From Sorghum bicolor (taxonomy: Eukaryota > Streptophyta > Magnoliopsida > Poales > Poaceae): a stretch of DNA of 64,000 nucleotides. The DNA lies in contig NC_012870.2 of the NCBI RefSeq assembly GCF_000003195.3, forward strand, positions 22,870,501-22,934,500, in the 5' to 3' direction. The notes beneath the pieces were generated by a model, which was given only the letters and a program-made list of their open reading frames with translations, was not told the DNA's origin and searched no databases. Position 1 is the stretch's first letter; each line of letters opens with the position of its first letter. Below are positions 45,965-59,200 of the stretch, piece after piece. A program made the translations under genes and the position numbers.

Positions 45965-48900
45965 ATGGCGGACTCCTCGGCGCCTCTGGCCTTTGGCCTC
46001 CTTCCTGTCGTCTCAGAGAAGCTCACTCGTGGGAACTACATTATGTGGCACGCCACGGTAACCTCTGCGCTTAAGGGCACCCGCCTCTTCGCCTACGTTC
46101 AGGGCACGGCGGTGCCCCCGTCCCCGTTCCTCACTGACCCGTCGGCCTCTGCAACGGCTGGGTCCAAGGAGGAGCCTAAGCCAAACACGGCGTATGAGAA
46201 GTGGGAATCTGAGGATCAAATTGTCCTCAGCTATCTCTTCAACTCCTTGTCCAAGGAGATCTTTGGCCAAGTTACTACGGCCAAGACTGCGGCGGAACTC
46301 TGGGCTGCGATTCAGGCTCTCCATGCCTCGCAATCTCGCGCGCACGTGATGTCTACGCGCCTGGCTTTAACCACGGCGTCCAAGGGCGCGTCAAACATGG
46401 CTGAGTACTTCGTGAAGATGAAAGGACTTGCCGACGATATGGCTTCGGCTGGCAAGAAATTGGAGGATGAAGAGCTTGTCTCTTTCATCCTTGCTGGACT
46501 TGGTGATGACTTCGAGTCCATTGTCACCGCCATGGCATCCCGCGTGGAACCGATCTCCGTCAACGAGCTGTACGCTCAGCTCATCGCCTTCGAGCAGCGC
46601 AAGGAGATCAGCAACGGCGCCAATCAGTCTTCCGCAAATCTCGTCGCCAAGGGTGGCCGTGCGGGTAACTCTTCCAACTCCAATCACCCTCGCGGCAATG
46701 GTGGTCGTCCTGATAGTGGCTACGGCGGTTTTCGTCGTAACAACGGCGGTCGTGGCAATGGTGGCCGCGGCAACGGAGGGAACACTGGTGATGGCAGCCG
46801 TAGCACCTTCCTTCAGGGTGTTTTTTGCCAACTGTGTGGCAAGGAATCGGTCATAGTACTTTGTATTCCCCAGTTCGTGATATTCAATTGAAAAATATTC
46901 TTCATGTTCCTAGTGCTTGCTCATCGTCTTGTACAAGACAACAATGCATTCCTTGAACTTCATCCAAAACATTTTTCTCTTAAGGAACAGCAATGAAGAA
47001 GACACTCCTCGAAGGCCGATGTGAAGGGGGTCTCTATCTGCTGAAGCCACATCCACCAAAATCATCTCCACCAAATAAACAACTCTTGGGCGCCTTCAAG
47101 CCTTCCACCTCATTGTGGCATAGTCGTTTAGGTCATGCTTCCTCTCCGATTGTTCAGAGGGTTCTTAGTCAAAATAAACTTTCTTTTTCTAGTGATTCAA
47201 ATAAGAGTGTGATTTGTGATGTGTCTCAGATGGGGAAAAGTCATCAATTACCCTATCCTAACTCAAACAATATTTCCTCTAAATGTTTTGAGCTAGTATT
47301 TTCTGATGTGTGGGGGCCGGCACCAACATCTGTGGGCCGACACTCGTATTATATATGTTAGTTTTATTGATGATTTCAGCAAATACACATGGGTCTACTA
47401 ATTGTGGCATAAATCTGAAGTTTTCCAATGCTTTCGTGATTTCCAAGCCATGGTTGAGTGCCAGTTTAATTGTAAAATCCTTGCAGTACAACCGGATTGG
47501 GGTGGTGAATATCAGTCCCTTAATTCCTTTTTCAAACGACTAGGCATAGCTCACCATGTGTCATGCCCACATGCTCATCAATAGAATGGATCTGCTGAAC
47601 GTAAGCATCGCCAGATAGTTGAGGTTGGCCTCTCACTTCTTGCCCACGAATCCATGCCGTTAAAATATTGGGATGAAGCTTTCCTAGCAGCTGTCTTCCT
47701 AATAAATCGCTTGCCTTCCAAAGTTATCTCCAATGCTACGCCACATGATCGTCTTCTTGGCACTCTCCCAGATTATTCTTTCCTCAGAACTTTTGGTTGT
47801 GCGGTTTGGCCTAATCTCAGACCATATAATGCTAAGAAGCTATAGTTTCGTTCTGTTCGCTGTGTCTTTCTTGGATACAGTAATCTACATAAGGGGTTTA
47901 AGTGTCTTGAACCTTCATCAGGTAGAATATATATTTCACATGACGTTGTCTTTGATGAGTCTGTGTACCCGTTTGCTCAGCTTCATCCAAATGCTGGCGC
48001 TCGCCTTCGTGCTAGTATTGAGCTTCTACCCGATGCCCTCAAGAATCCGTCTCCTGAATTTGGGAATGCATCTGTACATGATCGTTTGATTAATTCTAAC
48101 CCCACTAATGCTGTGTCAAGCTCTGCTTCTTCTCTGGATGCAGCAGATTCAGATTCGACTCCAAATGGTGCTGAAACACAGGAGCAGCAGCATCATTTTA
48201 TGTGGCCACATCGTGAGACCACAGGCGCTGCCCCCGAAGCTGCTTCGGCTGCTCCTCGTACCGTCGCACCGACAACATCTCCTTCGGGATCAGTGCTGGA
48301 ACCTGTCGCCGACGCACCCGGATCTCCTGCTGGGGAATCTTTGTCACCCGCGCCAGGATTCTCTACACTGTCTACTGCCGATCCGCCTTCTCCACCAATG
48401 CTGCACATTGCCACAACAGATCCAGCATCCTCAGCTCCTGTCCACCCGAGCTCAGGGGACAACGCCCCTGGATCGCCTGCACCTGCTGATCCTGAGGTTT
48501 CGCCTGCGTCCTCTACACCTGCGCCACCTCCACATCATTATGGCACTCGGTTTCAGCATGGCATTCACAAACTGAAACAATATACGGACGGCACAGTATG
48601 TTGGGGTCTTCACAGTACTCTTGATTCAGCAAAACCAGCATCAGTTAAAGTGGCACTGCAGGATGCTCGTTGGGTTCAGGCTATGCATAGTGAATATGAG
48701 GCACTAATGAACAACCGCACTTGGCATCTTGTCCCTGCTCCTCGTGGCAAGAATATCATTGGCAGCAAGTGGGTGTATAAGGTTAAGAGTCGTGCTGATG
48801 GCACCATTGATCGTTACAAGGTGCGGCTGGATGCGAAGGGCTACAAGCAGCGCTATGGTCTTGATTATGAGGACACTTTTAGTCCGGTTGTGAAGGCTGC

Positions 48901-50164
48901 AACTGTTCGCCTCATTCTGTCAGTAGCAGTCTCTAAAGGTTGGTCCCTGCGGCAGCTTGATGTTTAGAACGCTTTTCTTCATGGTGTTCTTGAGGAAGAA
49001 GTGTTCATGCGACAGCCCCCTGGCTATGAGGATAAACAACATCTAACTTATGTCTGCAAATTGGACAAAGCACTATATGGTCTCAAACAAGCTCCACGTG
49101 CTTGGTATGCGCGTCTGTGCGGGAAGCTAGTTCAGTTGGGCTTTATACCATCTAAGGGGGATACATCACTGTTCTTTTATCACAAAGGGGATACTACAAT
49201 CTTTGTGTTGGTTTATGTTGATGATATCATTGTGGCTAGTTCATCTTTTGCTGCAACCAAGGCGCTGCTCAAGGATCTTGAAGCTGATTTTGCTCTAAAG
49301 GACCTTGGTGACTTGCATTTTTTTCTCGGCATTGAAGTTAAGTGAACTACTGATAGTTTGGTTATGTCTCAACAACGCTATGCCACTGATGTTGTTAAGC
49401 AAACCAATATGTGGAACTGTAGACCAGTTGATACTCCTAACTCTGCATCAGAGAAACTAAGTCTCAATGATGGGGAAAAACTTGGTGAGACCGACTCCAC
49501 CAAGTACCGCAGCGTTGTTGGTGCCTTACAATATCTGACCCTCACTCGTCCCGATCTTTCGTTTGCGGTCAATAAGGTGTGTCAATTTCTCCACTCATCG
49601 ACCATAGTACATTGGAGTGCTGTAAAAAGGATTTTGTGGTATGTTAAAGGTACTCTTGGTATGGGTTTGCAATTGCGCAGCTCTAGTTCTACTCTTGTGA
49701 GTGCTTTCTCTGATGTCGATTGGGCTGGTTGTGTCGATGATCGTCGATCCACTAGAGGATTTGCAGTATTTTTTGGTCCTAACCTTGTGACATGGAGTGC
49801 TCGGAAACAACCCACAGTCTCTCGCTCTAGCACTGAAGCGGAGTATAAGTCCTTGGCTAATGCAACAGCCGAGATGATGTGGATTCAACGGCTGTTGACT
49901 GAGTTGGGCATTTCTCATTCTCCGGTTGCATGGCTATGGTGTGACAATATTGGGGCTAAGTATTTATCTGCTAATCCTGTCTTTCATGCGCGGACAAAGC
50001 ATATAGAGATTGACTTCCATTTTGTGCGCGAGCGGGTGGCACAGAAGCCCTTGGATATCCGTTTTATTAACACTTCAGATCAGGTAGCTGACGGCTTTAC
50101 TAAGCCTATCTCTGCAGCTAAATTACGGGAATTCAGATTCAATCTCAACCTTGTTGGTGGCTGA
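45965..50164 (+). pseudogene. copia gag-pol, internally deleted and broken
   Basis: Gag starts MADSSAPLAFGLLPVVSEKL at 45965 and runs through a Gly/Asn/Arg-rich tail into the zinc knuckle CQLCGKE near 46850. There the sequence jumps to ...RDIQLKNILHVPS, so the rest of the knuckle and the protease active site are missing. GAG-pre-integrase follows (LWHSRLGHASSPIVQRVL, 47110), then the integrase core (ELVFSDVWGP; FIDDFSKYTWV after a frameshift near 47350). RT has [31 protein letters not shown] and catalytic [10 protein letters not shown] (near 49217). RNase H has [19 protein letters not shown]. From about 47400 to 50164 one frame holds, with stops at 47582, 47843, 48965 and 49343. Not functional. 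Confidence 0.92.
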
Positions 50165-50177
50165 GATTGCGGAAGGA

Positions 50178-50367
50178 TGTTAGATATTGAGGTATTTAGA
50201 GAGTAGGGTATCTACTCGGTATATTGTATATGTGGTGATCCACAATTATAGGGATATGTTGTAGGTAACCCCTGCATGTAATCTTGTGTAATCTGTAACC
50301 TAATCTAAGTATATAATGAAATACCGAGGCCCTTGGAAGGGTACCTCGTTTCCCATATCGTTTCACA
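50178..50367 (+). repeat. 3' LTR of the copia element
   Basis: 190 bp, preceded by a purine-rich AGATTGCGGAAGGA stretch (polypurine tract) and followed by target copy CTTAT. Confidence 0.95.
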
Positions 50368-50562
50368 CTTATTAGTTGGCCTGGTCACTCTAGAGCTTCA
50401 ATTTGTCGCCATCGATCCACTAGCCATGCAACAGAAACGAAGAACGAGAAGCAGCAATAGATCGGAAAAGATAGAGTAAAAGGTGTAGTAGATGCATTTT
50501 TTTGTCAATTGGATAAATGGATACTTAAATGACCATGATCCTCTTATATATAAATAGAGGGG

Positions 50563-51060
50563 TTGGACTCCAAGGGAGGAGGTGGGGCAGGAGGACTTCC
50601 ACCCATTTTTGTTGCATGGGAATAGAAGAATGGCTTTGCTCTTGGTTCTTGAACTTTTGTCCTTCAACCATTTGATGGTGGAAGAAATGTCATCTATATG
50701 CACAACCCGACTTCTTTTTTTAACCCAATATTTGTTTTCAGAAGAAGAGAGGAAGTGGATGGGAGAGGGGGAAACAGGAGATTGTGGGCAGAAGATTAGG
50801 TGGATTGATGTGTTAGTCTTACTTAAGCCATGTGAATCACATAATAGATGTGATGTTGGTTGTATAAGTTGTATAGCATCAAGCAACGACACATGATGAG
50901 CTATCATATTTAACTTTTTATTAGTTAGATTAGAATACAAAATACGGAAACTGATAAATAAAATCCTTAAAAAAGATAGCTATAAATTTGTAACCATTAC
51001 TACAAATATAGGTATATTAATTAACTACGTAAAGTATTGATGTAGGTATCATTTGAATCC
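50563..51060 (-). pseudogene. truncated duplicate of the ARID gene start and upstream flank
   Basis: On the minus strand an ATG at 50606 opens MGGSPPAPPPPLES, against MAGSPAPPPPSKS in the ARID gene, then similarity ends. Upstream of the ATG the sequence follows the ARID 5' flank: GGGAATAG-AGAATGG, TTCTT-AACTTTTG, CTTCAA-C-TTTGATGGTG. Farther out it matches 42080-42270: GATGTTGGTTGTAT, ATGATGAGCTATCATATTTAAC, ACTACAAATATAGGTATA. It lies about 9 kb upstream of the intact gene. It has no ARID domain and cannot encode a functional protein. Confidence 0.6.
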
Positions 51061-53193
51061 CATCGGATTCTAAGAATACGGTTAAAAAGCATCACAACAA
51101 TTTTATTGGATTTTCATATTCTAAAACCCTATGAGTTAATTCCTCTAAAATCTAGACCGTTTGGATGAGGTATAGGATTCTTGACCTTCCCCGACAGTAG
51201 TATAGTTTTGGTAGAAGAATGGAAAAGATATAATGTTTTACCCATACTACATAAAAAGGGTCACATGGATAAAAATTCTCTTCATCTAATTTTAGGTCCG
51301 CTCCATTCTTTCAGCTCAACGGCCCAACCCCACAACCCACCCACTCGATCTGTCGCTCTTATTCAGCCCACACACCCGCTCCCCCGTCTCTCCCACACGG
51401 CACCTTCGCTTCCCATACACTGGTACCAGGCTCCCCCATACACATCTCCTTTGGTCTGTTTGGATGCTTGTCGAAGCAGCAGCAGCTTACTGTCTGCACT
51501 GTGTTTGTGCGAGAGGTTGAGCAGCTGCAGCGGACGTAAAAGAACAGCTTGTTCGCTTAAGATTATTTGCTAAATCTATCAGTTATTCAATAATATTTTT
51601 CTCTCATAATAAATTAACGAACAGTAAATGAAGAGGCTGTACATTATATATCTTATTACTTCATTTATTAACTTCATACAAGATTGCCAATTAGCATAAC
51701 ATAGCGGAAGCGATGCTGAAGCCTTCTCTTCACTGGGACACCCTCATCCTAGTGCTCATCAAAATATCAAACTTTCCCAAGCCATCTTCACTGGGACACC
51801 CTCATCCTAGTGCTCATCAAAATATCACAACTTTCCCAAGCCATCTAAAACCCGTGGTGAGTGTATTCCCATATGAATCTTGACAAAAAGATCAAGAATT
51901 TACCTAGAATTTCGTGAGCAAATCAAAGTCCCCAAAAGGAGGTAAGTTCCTCAAGGAACTTGATGAACATTTGCAATTCCTAGATGGATCTATTGGTACT
52001 CCACGTGACCTTGCAGTGCTGCAAAGCTTTCTTGTTCAGCTAGGTGTACTCTTTCTCCACCTCAATGCCTCATGGATCCCCATTTATCTGAACCTCATGC
52101 ATGCTGTCCTGCGTGGAAGCTGATGCTCCACACGACAATGACGTTTATATTTTAACTTTATTCAATTCAAATGACATTGACATGTCAACAGGACATTTGA
52201 TTCTAAATACATGACATGCAACAGGTTGAATTCCAGGACAAACCCAAAACACACAAAGAACATAGCTAACTCGTGCTCAATCAAGAGCCAAGAAAAAGCT
52301 CAGAAAAAGAGCCAATGAAAGGTAGGGTGCTCGTGAGAGAAATGATTCGATCCATGATCTTGATCTCTCACATGTCCTAGCACGAAGGGGCGAACTTCAC
52401 AACAACCCCGAGGCAAAAGCGAGTAACAGAAATTCCATAGAAATTGCTCTGAAAATCAAATAGCACAAAAGCATGCAACCAGAAGAGGAAAATTGGAACA
52501 CAAAAATCCCAAATCAACAGGGGCTTCACTACTTTTCAGCCATGAAACAGTGTTTCTCTCACAATAAATCAGCATCAGCATCAATACCATCCTCTATCCT
52601 CCAACTCAACTGTAGTGAAGAACTAGGATGCAAATGAGCTTAGTCTCTCCACTCCTGCCCTCTAATCCTTGATGAAGCCTTTGCTTTGCTAGACCAGATG
52701 CAAATGAGCTTAGGGTTAAGGTTTGGCTTATCACTAGCCATCCCTCATATTCGCAAGGTACATCAAAGCCTCTATGAGACTTGTACTTCGACAAGTGCCA
52801 ACTCATGATGCAATGAGCTAATTCCAAGAAGATACGTACGAATTACTTTTACAACACATTTACATGTTTAACAATGTTCTGGATCAACATCCCACAAATA
52901 GATGTTTTACCTGCACCGTGCTATTTACAGTTCTCATGCGATGCAGCTGCGGAGACTGACCACACGTGGTTCCCAAATCCCTCTTCTATGATTGTTCATA
53001 TGTTATTACGCTCCGGACGGCAACAGATAAACCATGTACCCACACAAACAGACCTGCACATCCATACTATTTAAATGAATCCACCACATCCCCTCTCTGC
53101 CAAAATGAGTCGAAGCCATAGCCCAACTCAGCCAGTTCTTGCATGGAACCACAGACATAAACATCCAACTAGCTACCAGGAGCAGGAAGTGGA
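51061..53193. other. spacer downstream of the TMEM8-like gene
   Basis: 51190-51262 continues the ARID-flank duplication (matches 43375-43440). A 58-bp direct tandem repeat is at 51728-51844. A 70-codon frame at 51914-52123 (MSKSKSPKGGKFLKELDEH...) has no recognised family. 52140-53190 may include the 3' UTR of the gene to the right. No other gene seen. Confidence 0.4.
51728..51844. repeat. 58-bp tandem duplication
   Basis: CTTCACTGGGACACCCTCAT starts at 51728 and again at 51786. The two copies are almost identical (one extra base in the second), so the duplication is recent. Confidence 0.9.
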
Positions 53194-53269
53194 GACCCCA
53201 GTTCCTTACCTAGGTTTCCCTTGGTGCATTCTGATGACCCCAGTTCCTTACCTAGGTTTCCCTTGGCTC
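53194..53269. repeat. tandem repeat spanning the TMEM8-like stop codon
   Basis: A 31-base segment starting GACCCCAGTTCCTTACC occurs at 53194 and 53236 (period 42). On the minus strand each copy reads CCAAGGGAAACCTAGGTAAG. The right-hand copy provides the stop codon TAG (53252-53254). Confidence 0.85.
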
Positions 53270-56200
53270 TGATCTCGGCAAAGAGTCTTGCCTCGATAGC
53301 TCATAGTTTGACTCTGGACTGAGGTTCCTTGTGCTGACACGCATTGAGCACAGGAAGAAAAACGAAGAAGTATAAATGGTTATGTGCCATATGCTGCAAG
53401 AGGGGGGAAATTCTGTCAATTAGCAGTGATATAAATAACAATAAGCTAGAAAATATAGCAGTGAAACAGACAGCTATATACAAATATAGTGATGAAGTCA
53501 GAGCCACCACAAGCTTTCCAACTTGATGTTATGTGTAATGAGGGAAAGTGATGATTCCACACCTGTGCCAAATCCAATAGTTGCTATTCGATTCCAGCTT
53601 CCAGCTGATAGCCGCAAAAGACAATGTCATGAAACCCAAAAGTAAAAATATCCAACGGAAGCGTTTGTTCAACATCTCCAGAGTATTCTGGAACAAAGTT
53701 CTGATGTTTGGCCAACTACACAAAAGAACAACAAGATGACAACTGAGTCATCCCACTCAAGGAAATGCTGGACATTATGAATTGTTCGTTATGCATTCAC
53801 CAAAAGCCTAAGCACAAAGGGCGATAGAATATGGCCCAAAAACAAAAATATACGCATGTGAGGAATTTCCATTTAAAGACTAAACTAAAACACGATACAC
53901 AGAGTAGGTGCTATTTCATAACACCATTTGTCCAATACAAGCAAATTACCTTTGAGGCATATTAAGGTTAATTCGTGAGGACCAGCATATAAACCTTCGT
54001 GCTGTAGAGAACTCCAATAGCCACCCCATAAGCAGGCCAAGAGAACCAATGGCAATAACGATTCCAATATTTGCAGATCTGAGACAATAACTCAATTAGA
54101 CACCTTAAGTTCACTTAGGCCTTGTTTGGATGTTGTCGAATTCACCTCAATCCACATGTGTTGGAGTGGGTTGGGGTGGTGGAATTTAGTTCAAGTTCCA
54201 CTCCAAATCCATCCCAACACATGTGGATTGATGTGAATCTGACTACATCCAAACAAGGCCTTAGTATTTTGAAAACAGAAAAAGGTAACCTGCGATCTGC
54301 GTACCTTGTTGCACCAGTTGCAGCTAAAAGAGCCGTGAGGATAAACACAGCAGTATGCATTGCTCTCTTTGAAGCTTCATCAATTGTAGCCATATATATG
54401 AACGTACCCACGACAGCCATGAAGGAAAGCCAGAAGTCCAAAAACTGGACTCAGATAGAATATAAATGTAATAGAAGAAATGTGAATAATTAGAAAGTCG
54501 AGCAAATGGGATTTTGACACACTCAACAGAATTGGTAAAACAAATGTATTAGGTCAACCTTGATTTGGATCGACATGAGCAGTACTATGAATACCAGTAC
54601 CATGCCCAACAATTTTTACACTAGCATTCAACAAGTGGGTGCTAAGTAGCTTACCTGCAATACACGGAAAGATAGAATGCACCAGGTGCCAACATCACAT
54701 GAATGGTATAATGCACTGGAAATTCCACTAGATGTGTAAAGGATCCATTCTGCAAATGCCTTAGTGGCAAGGGGGGGGAAAAGTTAGCATCTGGTCAAAC
54801 AAAGCTCATGCAGTCTATAATAAATTAAATTAAAATGTTTTAGCTTCCTTATGGAGTACATTTTCTGTCCATAACAGAAGTTTGAAGATGAGATGAAAGC
54901 CAACTGATGGGTACAAGACAGGCCTTCTTTCATCTGACACTGACAGTTCCTAAGAATTTCACTACCAACTAGAAACACTACTTAATTTTGTGTAATCAAT
55001 TTAAAACTCCAAGACCCATGGATTTGCAATATACACCGATGATTCTGTCAAGGGCAGCAACGCCCAAGGTAGCTGGACCCCGACTGCGTAGCTCGTAGTC
55101 GTGGTCCGTCGTCGCCGGCAGGGTTATACCCCCACGCCGTCGCCGCCTTCGTCAACTGGGTTATACCCCCTAGTTGCCGGCTTCAGAGAGAGAGAGATAA
55201 TAGGCTGATAATACTTGATTGATTATTCCTTGCGTGGTTACAATCTTATATAGCCAAGGTCCCAACCGAAAGGGGCAACAATCCCCCTAAATCTAAGGAC
55301 TAATAATAGGAAGCTATCTTACCTTCCTTTCTAACTTCTAGCTAATAACAGAAAGCTATCTTTCTTTCCTTCCTAGCCACTATCTCCGCCTGTGCCCTGC
55401 GCCCCCTCCTGCATGGCTGCTGCGCGCTCGAGGGCACGGCGCACGTCCTGGGCACGACGCCGCCTGACGTACGTGCGCCCGACCATGACATCTCCCTCTC
55501 CGTCGAGAGTCAGCTCGTCCTCGAGCTGGAAAGAGGGAAACCTAGTACGGAACGCGTCGGTGTCCTCCCAAGTAGACGACGCGGCGGTGCAGTTCTTCCA
55601 CTTGATGAGGACTTGTGGAACACCGCGAGCGAGGCGGTAGCGTACCGCGCGCTCAGGCTCTGGTTCGATGGCACCATGACGAAGCGGTGGCAGCGGCGGT
55701 ATCTCAGTAGGAGGCGTGCCCTGGAACTTCTTGAGGAGACCCACGTGGAAGACATCGTGAATGCGGGCGCCTGCTGGTAGAGCTAGACGGACAGCGACAT
55801 CGTTGATAAGCTCCACGATGCGGTATGGTCCGACGAAGCGAGGCTTGAGCTTGCCACCGGGCGCTTGAGGAAGCGAAGACGCCGAGCGTTGCCGTAGTCG
55901 AAGAAGAGCCCAATCGCCGACCTGGTAGCTGACTGGGCGGTGGTGGCGGTCATAGTGCAGCTTCTGTACGGTCTGCGCCTGCTCCAGGCGGAGGCGCACA
56001 TCGGCCAGGAACTCATCGCGCTCTTCCATGGACTTCGCGACGGCTTGAACTCTGGTGTCGCGGGGCTCATAGGATCGGAGCGAAGGCGGGTCGCGCCCAT
56101 ACACCACGCGGAAAGGAGTGTCGCGCAGGGAGGACTGGTACGCTGTGTTGAAGAGGTATTCCGCCTAAGGAAGCCACCGGACCCATTGGCGTGGCCGATC

Positions 56201-59200
56201 CCCCGTCAAACACCGGAGGTACATGACGATGACGCAGTTGGCCGACTCAGACTGCCCGTCGGACTGAGGGTGGAACGCCGTCGACATGTGTAGCTTGGTG
56301 CCCATCAATCTCATGAGCTCACGCCAAAAAGCGGATGTAAACACCGTGTCCCGATCAGAGACAATGGACTGAGGAACACCATGTAAGCGGACGATGTCGG
56401 CGAAGAAAGCTTGGGCGACGGACTCAGCCGAGTATGGGTGAGCCAAGGGGGAGGAAATGGCAATACTTGCTGAATCGATCCACCACGGTAAGGATCACCG
56501 ACTTGCCGCGCACGCGAGGGAGTGCTTCCACAAAGTCCATCGCGATGTCCGTCCAGACACCCTGAGGCACCGGGAGAGGAAGGAGCAGGCCCGCCGGCTG
56601 CAGGTGCTCGGACTTGTGCTGCTGACACACTGTGCACAGGCGGACCATGTCTTGCACCCGCTGCTTCATGTTGGGGAAGTGAAAGTCGCGCCGCAGCCGA
56701 TGCACGGTGCGCTGAACGCCCTCGTGGCCGTCCCCATGGATTGCCATCATGATTTCCTGGAGCAGCGGAGAGTCGGGCGGAATGTACAGCGTCCCGGCGA
56801 AGTGGACCAGGCCATCGACGAGCGCCCAAGGTGCCTGGCGGGTTCCTGCCGCGACCTCAGCCTGGAGGGTAACTAGAGCCGGATCGTCGAGCTGGGATTG
56901 GCGCAGGTGGCCGATGAAGTCGAAACGGGGGGCCGACAGTGCGAGCAGCACCCCGTCCTCCGTGTCGCGCCTGGACAGGGCGTCTGCCACTGCGTTCGCA
57001 GCGCCCGGCTTGTACTCGACGGAGAAATCGAACCCGAGCAGCTTGCCGACCCAGTGGTGTTGCGGGATGGTGGCGAGCCGCTGGTCCAGCAAGTACTTCA
57101 GACTGTAGTGGTCTGTCTTCACGCTAAAACGCCGTCCCCAGAGATACGGCCGCCAGTGCCGTACGGCCATGACCAAGCCGATGAGCTCACGCTCATAGGC
57201 CGCCAACGCGCGGTGTCGCTGGGCCACCGGGCGACTGAAGAAGGCGATCGGGTGTCCATCTTGGATGAGCACTGCCCCGAAGCCGTGAGATGACGCGTCA
57301 CACTCGACCACGAACGGCTTGGCGAAGTCGGGCATGGCGAGCACCGGTGCGGCAATCACGGCCGCCTTGAGGTCCGCGAAGGCTTTGGCAGCCTCCGGAC
57401 TCCATGAGAAGCCCTCCTTCTTAAGCAGGCCGGTGAGTGGCGCCGCCAGAGCCCCGTAGTTGTGGATGAATTTGCGGTAGTAGCCCGCCAAGCCGAGGAA
57501 GCCCCGTACAGCCCGCGCGGAGCGAGGTACCGGCCAATCGTGGATGGCCTGGACCTTGGCTGCGTCCATGGCCACTCCTGCCGCCGAAATTGTGTGTCCG
57601 AGATAGGCGACCAAAGGCACCCCGAACGCACATTTGGAACGCTTGACGAAGAGGACATGGCGGCGTAGCTCAGTGAGGACCGCGCGGAGGTGTCGGAGGT
57701 GGTCCGCCCATGACTCGCTGTAGATCAAGATATCGTCAAAGAAAACGAGTACAAAACGACGAAGGAATGGGCGTAGTACATCGTTCATGAGGGCCTGGAA
57801 TGTCGCCGGGGCGTTGCACAGCCCGAACGGCATCACCAGAAACTCGTAGAGGCCGTCGTGGGTGCGGAACGCCGTCTTGTGGATGTCCTCCGTCCTCATG
57901 CGCACCTGATGGTACCCGGAGCGTAGATCGAGTTTGGTGAAGAACCGAGCACCGTGGAGTTCATCCAGCAGCTCGTCGACGACAGGAATGGGGTACGCGT
58001 CCTTCACCGTGATGGCGTTGAGCTCGCGGTAGTCTACGCAGAACCGCCACGAACCATCCGGCTTCTTGACGAGGAGGACCGGGGAGGAGAACGCGGAATC
58101 ACTGCGCCTGACGATGCCCTGGGTGATCATGGCGTCGCACTGCTTCTCGAGTTCATCCTTGTGGGCCGCCGGGTAGCGGTACGGGCGAACCGCCACGGGG
58201 ACCGCGTCGGGCTTGAGGATGATGCGGTGCGTTCGGCCCCGTTCTGGCGGCAGGCCGCTTGGCGAGGCGAAGACGTCGTGGAAGTCGTCCAGCAGCGCGT
58301 CGAGGACGGGTGTCGCGGCCTCGGCAGCATGGAGACGCGCAGGGGTCCGGGGGGTGATGCCGCGCCAGCAAACGGACCGGCCCGCGTGCTGGAACGCCAT
58401 CGTGCCGGCCGCCAGGTTCCACACGATGTCCCCCAACGGCGCCATCCAGTTGGTGCCCAACACGACGTCGTAGCCTGCAAGGGGCATAATGAACAAATCG
58501 ACCTGAAACTCGAGGCCGTCGATGAGCACTGGCGCGCGGCGGAGCACCCCTGGGCAGGCGACACGCTCGCCGTTGGCCACGGTTGCTGTCAGACGGGGGC
58601 GTGGTTCGATGCAGAGGCCAGCGCGACGGGCAGCGTCTTCCCCGATGAAGCTGTGCGTGGAGCCGGTGTCGATGAGCGCGGTGAAGTCAGCCTCGCCAAC
58701 ACGGACCCGAAGCTGGAGCGTGTTGCTGCCAGGCACGCCAGCCACCGCGTGCAGTGAGAACACCGGGGCCTCTTCAGCCACGGCGCCCTCATCCAGTTCG
58801 ATGCCGTCGATGTAGAAGATGCGACGGCAGACGCGGTTATGGCCCCGGGAGTAGGGCTCGTTGCAGTTGTAACAGAGACCTAGGCGACGCCGTTCCACTT
58901 GTTCCTCGGTCGACAGACGCTTGGCCGGATTGGGGCGCCCTTGGGTGGTGGAGCCGGGAGCGCGGCCAGGGCTGGTGGCGGGGCAGGCAGCGCGAGGGGT
59001 GCCTGTGCCGCCGGGAGCGCCGGCCGGCCCGCCGGTGCCAGGGGTGGTGCGCGCTGCGCCGCGCGGGGTGGAGCCTGCTGCACCCGATCTAACTCCATCA
59101 GCTCAACCTGGCGTGCGAGACTCATCGCGGCGGCGAGGGTCTCGGGGTGATGAAGGTGGACGGCATGGCTCAATGGTGGCAAGAGCCCGCCCGTGTAGAG

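Larger units (their letters stand above)
45719..50367 (+). mobile_element. Ty1/copia LTR retrotransposon (Ale/Retrofit-like), 4.65 kb
   Basis: Identical-length 190-bp LTRs (45719-45908 and 50178-50367) with TGTTAGATATTG...TTTCACA ends and a perfect 5-bp target duplication CTTAT (45714-45718 and 50368-50372). PBS TGGTATCAG abuts the 5' LTR. Seven differences between the LTRs (about 3.7%) put the insertion at roughly 1-1.5 million years. Size and short LTRs suit the Ale/Retrofit (Hopscotch-like) lineage. The coding region has an internal deletion, frameshifts and stops. Confidence 0.95.

Noticed and set aside
48193..48575. Additional ORFs in other frames across 48.1-48.6 kb
   Set aside because: They overlap the Pro/Ser/Ala-rich linker of the copia polyprotein, where low-complexity GC-rich sequence leaves several frames open.
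51914..52123. Small ORF beginning MSKSKSPKGGKFLKEL
   Set aside because: Only 69 residues, no family recognised, no splice context or neighbouring exon; kept as a note in the spacer only.
57954..58757. Plus-strand frame of 267 codons
   Set aside because: Shadow of the GC-rich Reina gag-pol on the opposite strand; no homology of its own.
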